From: an uncultured Thermomicrobiales bacterium
GTDB taxonomy: Bacteria > Chloroflexota > Chloroflexia > Thermomicrobiales > UBA6265
DNA length: 7,689 bases
Direction of reading: 5' to 3'
NCBI GenBank assembly: GCA_902806395.1
Contig: CADCWH010000311.1
Span: 1 to 7,689, forward strand
Shown here piece after piece: positions 5,765 to 7,689 of this stretch; the first letter of the stretch is position 1, and every line of letters starts with the position of its first letter. The translations under genes were made by a program, and so were the position numbers. Below the pieces are notes generated by a model. That model was given only the letters and a program-made list of their open reading frames with translations. It had not been told where the DNA came from and searched no databases.

Positions 5765-6223
5765 TCAGTCGGCGGCGAGGGCATCATCGGCGTCCAAGAT
5801 CGCGCCCAGCAGTTCACCGGGGGGCGGTGACCCGGCCTTGCGATAGATGATGCGGCCGTCCTTGCCAACCATCACCACGGTCCGCTCGATCCCCGAACCA
5901 TCGGCCTTGGTGGCACCATAGGTCTCGGCCACCACCATTCCCTCGTCGACCAGCAGGTCGAACGGAAATCCATTGGCCTCGATGAACGCCAAGTGACTCG
6001 CGGCATCGCCGAAGTTGACCCCGACCGGTTCGGTGTCGAGTTCCCGGAAATCCCCAATCGTCTCGCCAACGGCGGACAGTTGGGCCGTTCAGCCAGAGGT
6101 CTGGTCCCTGGGGTAGAACAGGAGCAGGGCTCGCTTCCTACCGCGCAGGGCCCCGAGTCGGAACTCGTCGCCCCGGGCACCGCGAAGCGTAAAATCTGGA
6201 GCCATGTCCCCGACATCGACCAT
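5765..6223 (-). CDS. Probable selenocysteine-containing peroxiredoxin (PrxQ/BCP type), TGA at 6089-6091 read as Sec
   Basis: Read through one TGA, this frame gives 152 residues, about the length of BCP/PrxQ thiol peroxidases, which reduce hydroperoxides in the cytoplasm. Family features are APDFTL (8-13), LLLFYPRD (33-40), the active site P38-x-x-x-T42-x-x-U45, VGVNFGD (67-73), FPFDLLVDE (86-94), Arg114 in ERTVVMVGKDGRI (113-125), and a C-terminal helix. The TGA is codon 45, the position of the peroxidatic cysteine in E. coli BCP. No other stop interrupts the frame and the 107 codons after it keep family sequence, which argues against decay. A SECIS-like hairpin follows directly. The usual resolving Cys five residues on is Ser50 and no Cys exists anywhere, so Sec would be the only redox residue and reduction would need an outside thiol. 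The start is supported by GGGAGGA 7 nt upstream; an in-frame ATG at 6203-6205 is the alternative. Other possibilities are a nonsense pseudogene or a sequencing error of TGC/TGT. Confidence 0.82.
6053..6084 (-). promoter_or_regulatory. Candidate bacterial SECIS hairpin in the peroxiredoxin mRNA
   Basis: Starting 5 nt after the UGA, the mRNA can pair CCCAA with UUGGG (lower stem). Then come a C-A mismatch, a U-G pair, GUC with GAC, a bulged A on the 3' side, CGCC with GGCG, and a 3-nt apical loop GUU at 6068-6070. Eighteen nucleotides separate the UGA from the loop. Bacterial SECIS elements recognised by SelB are short hairpins just downstream of the UGA, with a G in the first loop positions and a loop roughly 16-37 nt away, so this fits. 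A competing helix, CCAAC (6079-6083) with GUUGG (6066-6070), is possible. The fold was done by hand without energies. Confidence 0.65.
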
Positions 6224-6230
6224 CGTCTCG

Positions 6231-6237
6231 TCCTCCC
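6231..6237 (-). promoter_or_regulatory. Shine-Dalgarno site of the peroxiredoxin
   Basis: On the minus strand this reads GGGAGGA, 7 nt before the ATG at 6223-6221. A good site ahead of the N-terminal part supports one functional gene spanning the TGA rather than a start in the C-terminal half. Confidence 0.7.
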
Positions 6238-6322
6238 GTCGTCAGGATCGTCCCACCGGCACCCTGCCCGACTGTCGTCGCCCGATGCGATCGCGACGGC
6301 GGCGGTCCTGCCACCGTCACGA

Positions 6323-6351
6323 TTGCACCGGTCCGGTGCCTTTGGTACTGT
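6323..6351 (+). promoter_or_regulatory. Candidate promoter with a 15-base palindrome in its spacer
   Basis: TTGCAC (6323-6328) and TACTGT (6346-6351) are exactly 17 bases apart, a sigma70-like arrangement with moderate matches. The palindrome GCACCGG-T-CCGGTGC (6325-6339) overlaps the -35 and fills most of the spacer, where a repressor could block polymerase. The metallophosphoesterase start is about 240 bases downstream, so the link is uncertain. On the minus strand TACAGT (6347-6352) could be a -10 for the peroxiredoxin but has no good -35. Confidence 0.3.
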
Positions 6352-6593
6352 AGCGTCCGGCGTGCCACCGGGTTCCGGATCGGGCCCCGTGGTCACCGAG
6401 CGACACCGCACCGGCACCGGGATGGCCCGACGATCGGTGAGCGGTCCCCATCGCGAGTCCGGGCGTCCCAGGATACGGCCGGGACACGACCGGGACGCCG
6501 TCCAGGAGTGCCGGCGCGTGGGGACTCGCAAGGTCGCCCCGCGTTCCCCGTCTCACCACGATCGTCGGCCGGTCCGAGGTCACCCCCATAAGC

Positions 6594-7313
6594 ATGCCCA
6601 CCGACACGCGCGTCGCCGCCGTCTATGACATCCATGGCAACCTGACCGCACTCGAGGCGGTCCTCGCCGAGATCGTCGCCGAGCGGATCGGCACGGTGGT
6701 CATTGGGGGGGACATCGTCTGGGGTCCCGAGCCCCGGGCGTGCCTCGAACTCGTGATGAGATTGGGGACACGGGCCAAGTTCGTCCGGGGCAACGCCGAT
6801 CGCGAAGTCGCCGACGGCTACGACGCGGGCGAGGAGATCCCACCCGAACTCGCCCAAGTCACGGCCTGGTGCCAGCGCCAGTTGAACGTCGCCCAGCGGG
6901 TCTTCCTCGGCACCCTCCCCGACTTCCAGCGCCTGACGATCCCCGGCCTGGGCCCGACCTTGTTCTGCCATGGCTCCCCGCGAGGCGACGACGAGGCGAT
7001 CACCGGCTGGATGCCCGAGGCGCAGATCGCACCGATGGTGGAGCGGGTGCGTGAGGCGACGATCGTCTGCGGCCACACCCACGTCCACTTCGACCGCATC
7101 GCGGCCGGGAAGCGGATCGTCAACGCCGGCAGCGTCGGTCTCCACCACGGCCCCGGCGCCTGCTGGGCCATTTTGGGCCCTGATGTCGAGTTACGCCGGA
7201 CCACCTATGACGTCGACCTCGCCATCGCCCGGACCACTCGCTCCCGCGTCCCCGGCCACGAGGAGTTCATCTACCACCTCCGCAACCCCGACCCGAACAA
7301 GCGGGGATCGTGA
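6594..7313 (+). CDS. Metallophosphoesterase (calcineurin-like, YfcE/MJ0936-type)
   Basis: The 239-residue product is a compact cytoplasmic metallophosphoesterase of the calcineurin-like superfamily, which uses two metal ions to hydrolyse phosphate esters. All expected metal ligands are visible: Asp12 and His14 in YDIHGN (11-16), Asp40 in IGGDIVWGP (37-45), Asn67 in RGNADR (65-70), His126 in FCHGSP (124-129), and His161 and His163 in CGHTHVHF (159-166). NAGSVGLHHGP (177-187) matches the family's closing segment. Length is normal for single-domain members. The substrate is unknown; related proteins act as phosphodiesterases or phosphatases on small molecules. The ATG at 6594 places the first motif 11 residues in, as usual, but it has only a distant GAGG (6575-6578) upstream, so translation initiation may be weak or leaderless. 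It is divergent from the peroxiredoxin gene and probably transcribed alone. Confidence 0.92.
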   Translation: MPTDTRVAAVYDIHGNLTALEAVLAEIVAERIGTVVIGGDIVWGPEPRACLELVMRLGTRAKFVRGNADREVADGYDAGEEIPPELAQVTAWCQRQLNVAQRVFLGTLPDFQRLTIPGLGPTLFCHGSPRGDDEAITGWMPEAQIAPMVERVREATIVCGHTHVHFDRIAAGKRIVNAGSVGLHHGPGACWAILGPDVELRRTTYDVDLAIARTTRSRVPGHEEFIYHLRNPDPNKRGS

Positions 7314-7315
7314 CC

Positions 7316-7334
7316 AGTACCACGACGGGGTACT
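7316..7334 (+). terminator. Weak hairpin after the metallophosphoesterase stop
   Basis: AGTACC (7316-7321) and GGTACT (7329-7334) pair around a 7-nt loop, starting 2 bases after the stop codon. The stem is only 6 bp and no T-run follows, so it is at best a weak terminator or a transcript-end structure. Confidence 0.3.
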
Positions 7335-7451
7335 CGTCCCCGGGCAACGACGGGACGGCACGTGACGACCATTCTCAGCAATATGACCCGCGCGACGATA
7401 GACGCGCCGATGATCCGGATCATGTCTCCCGACCAGGCCAGGCACTGTTGA

Positions 7452-7689
7452 GAGGTTCTCCTCAGGCACATCAGCGGAAAAGGGAACTCGGTCTTCGTCG
7501 AGGAGCCCGGAAATCCGAGGGACGTGGTCATCTCCATCAAACAAAGCGACCGACGTAACGAAGATGCTTGGTCGAGACACATCCACGAGACACGGATCGT
7601 CACTCCTTTCAAACTGCATAATTGTGTCTGGTTCAAGAGAATCACGATGCCGGCTACTGACGAACTCGGTGACCTCAGCGGGTCGCCGA
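7452..7689 (+). CDS. Possible 3'-partial reading frame running off the window, unknown product
   Basis: From 7452 to the right edge a plus-strand frame is open for 79 codons, with purine-leaning first positions and protein-like stretches such as SVFVEEPG and DVVISIKQS. Just before it is TGT-TGA (7446-7451), and ahead of the TGA the frame is open again from GTG 7362, with ATGs at 7383, 7410 and 7422. No start has a good Shine-Dalgarno site. It may be the edge of a gene starting within the frame, a broken gene, a UGA-containing gene, or chance. I recognise no family. Confidence 0.2.

Larger units (their letters stand above)
6224..6593. other. 370-base divergent intergenic region between peroxiredoxin and metallophosphoesterase
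   Basis: No frame here resembles a known protein, and the open frames on both strands look like chance openings in GC-rich DNA. Apart from the peroxiredoxin Shine-Dalgarno site and one promoter/operator candidate (6323-6351), I see no terminator, repeat array or RNA gene. Confidence 0.5.
7314..7689. other. Right-edge region without a recognised gene, reduced GC
   Basis: These 376 bases contain no recognised protein or RNA gene. From 7441 to 7680 I count 129 G+C in 240 bases (54%), clearly below the rest of the window. Open frames exist on both strands: minus 7619-7191 and 7645-7271, both running into or ending just beyond the metallophosphoesterase, and a plus frame described separately. None has a recognisable domain. 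Confidence 0.5.

Noticed and set aside
4966..5868. Minus-strand frames of 300 and 234 codons opposite the stress/PRC-barrel gene.
   Set aside because: They are antisense to a recognised two-domain protein, cross the terminator hairpin, and show no family motif.
5765..5992. A stand-alone 75-codon gene starting at TTG 5992 (minus).
   Set aside because: It is only the C-terminal half of the peroxiredoxin. It has no Shine-Dalgarno site, and the same frame continues upstream through the TGA to a well-supported ATG carrying the N-terminal half of the same fold.
6317..6607. A minus-strand frame of 96 codons in the peroxiredoxin-phosphoesterase intergenic region.
   Set aside because: It shows no recognisable motif or Shine-Dalgarno site and overlaps the phosphoesterase start; chance openness is likely at this GC content.
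5993..6628. A 211-codon plus-strand frame covering the peroxiredoxin N-terminus and the intergenic region.
   Set aside because: The sequence is low in hydrophobic structure and has no domain. It runs antisense to the peroxiredoxin and overlaps the phosphoesterase start.
7311..7313. The TGA stop of the metallophosphoesterase as another selenocysteine codon, since the frame stays open to 7449.
   Set aside because: The protein is already full length with all metal ligands and a normal C-terminus, and the following codons are Arg/Pro/Thr-rich with no conserved domain. It is an ordinary stop.
7191..7619. A 142-codon minus-strand frame at the right edge, starting just ahead of a good AAGGAGTG.
   Set aside because: The Shine-Dalgarno-like site lies inside the frame rather than before its start. 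The frame runs antisense into the phosphoesterase and has no recognisable domain; its openness mirrors the plus frame in the same codon register.

Overview
The window is GC-rich bacterial chromosomal DNA, roughly two-thirds G+C by eye. It carries six well-supported protein genes and no recognisable tRNA, rRNA, CRISPR array, phage gene or insertion sequence. The genes are spaced mostly singly, use mainly C or G at third codon positions, and have purine-rich Shine-Dalgarno sites. The organism cannot be named from the sequence. A high-GC Chloroflexota (Thermomicrobia-like) or Actinomycetota genome would fit, but that is a weak inference from composition and gene content.

Layout. Positions 1-1446 (minus) encode a complete class III PLP aminotransferase. 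It is divergent, across about 214 bases, from an FAD-dependent oxidoreductase at 1661-2836 (plus). That protein has a C-terminal BFD-like [2Fe-2S] domain of the kind seen in opine-oxidase/HcnB-type alpha subunits. An AI-2E/PerM-family membrane protein follows at 3069-4322 (plus). Next, at 4591-5706 (plus), is a stress-type protein joining a GSP17M/YflT-like domain to a PRC-barrel domain. A perfect 19-bp inverted repeat at 5721-5761 separates it from a convergent peroxiredoxin gene at 5765-6223 (minus). A metallophosphoesterase lies at 6594-7313 (plus). The last 376 bases hold no recognised gene and drop to about 54% GC.

The main discovery is the peroxiredoxin. Its 152-codon frame is open from a well-placed ATG to its final stop except for a single in-frame TGA at 6089-6091. 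That TGA sits exactly where the PrxQ/BCP family carries its peroxidatic cysteine, in the P-x-x-x-T-x-x-[Cys] motif. Just downstream the mRNA can fold into a hairpin (6053-6084) whose GUU apical loop begins 19 nt after the UGA, as expected for a bacterial SECIS element. The encoded protein contains no cysteine at all. The best reading is a selenocysteine-dependent peroxiredoxin that standard gene finding would split or truncate. A nonsense mutation or sequencing error at the same codon cannot be excluded from this window alone, and no selenium-insertion genes lie here.

Functionally, the aminotransferase and the divergent flavoprotein suggest amino-acid or amine catabolism under a shared control region. 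The stress protein and peroxiredoxin both fit stress defence, but they are convergent rather than co-transcribed. A second TGA-interrupted frame near the right edge (7362-7689) is noted as a weak lead only.
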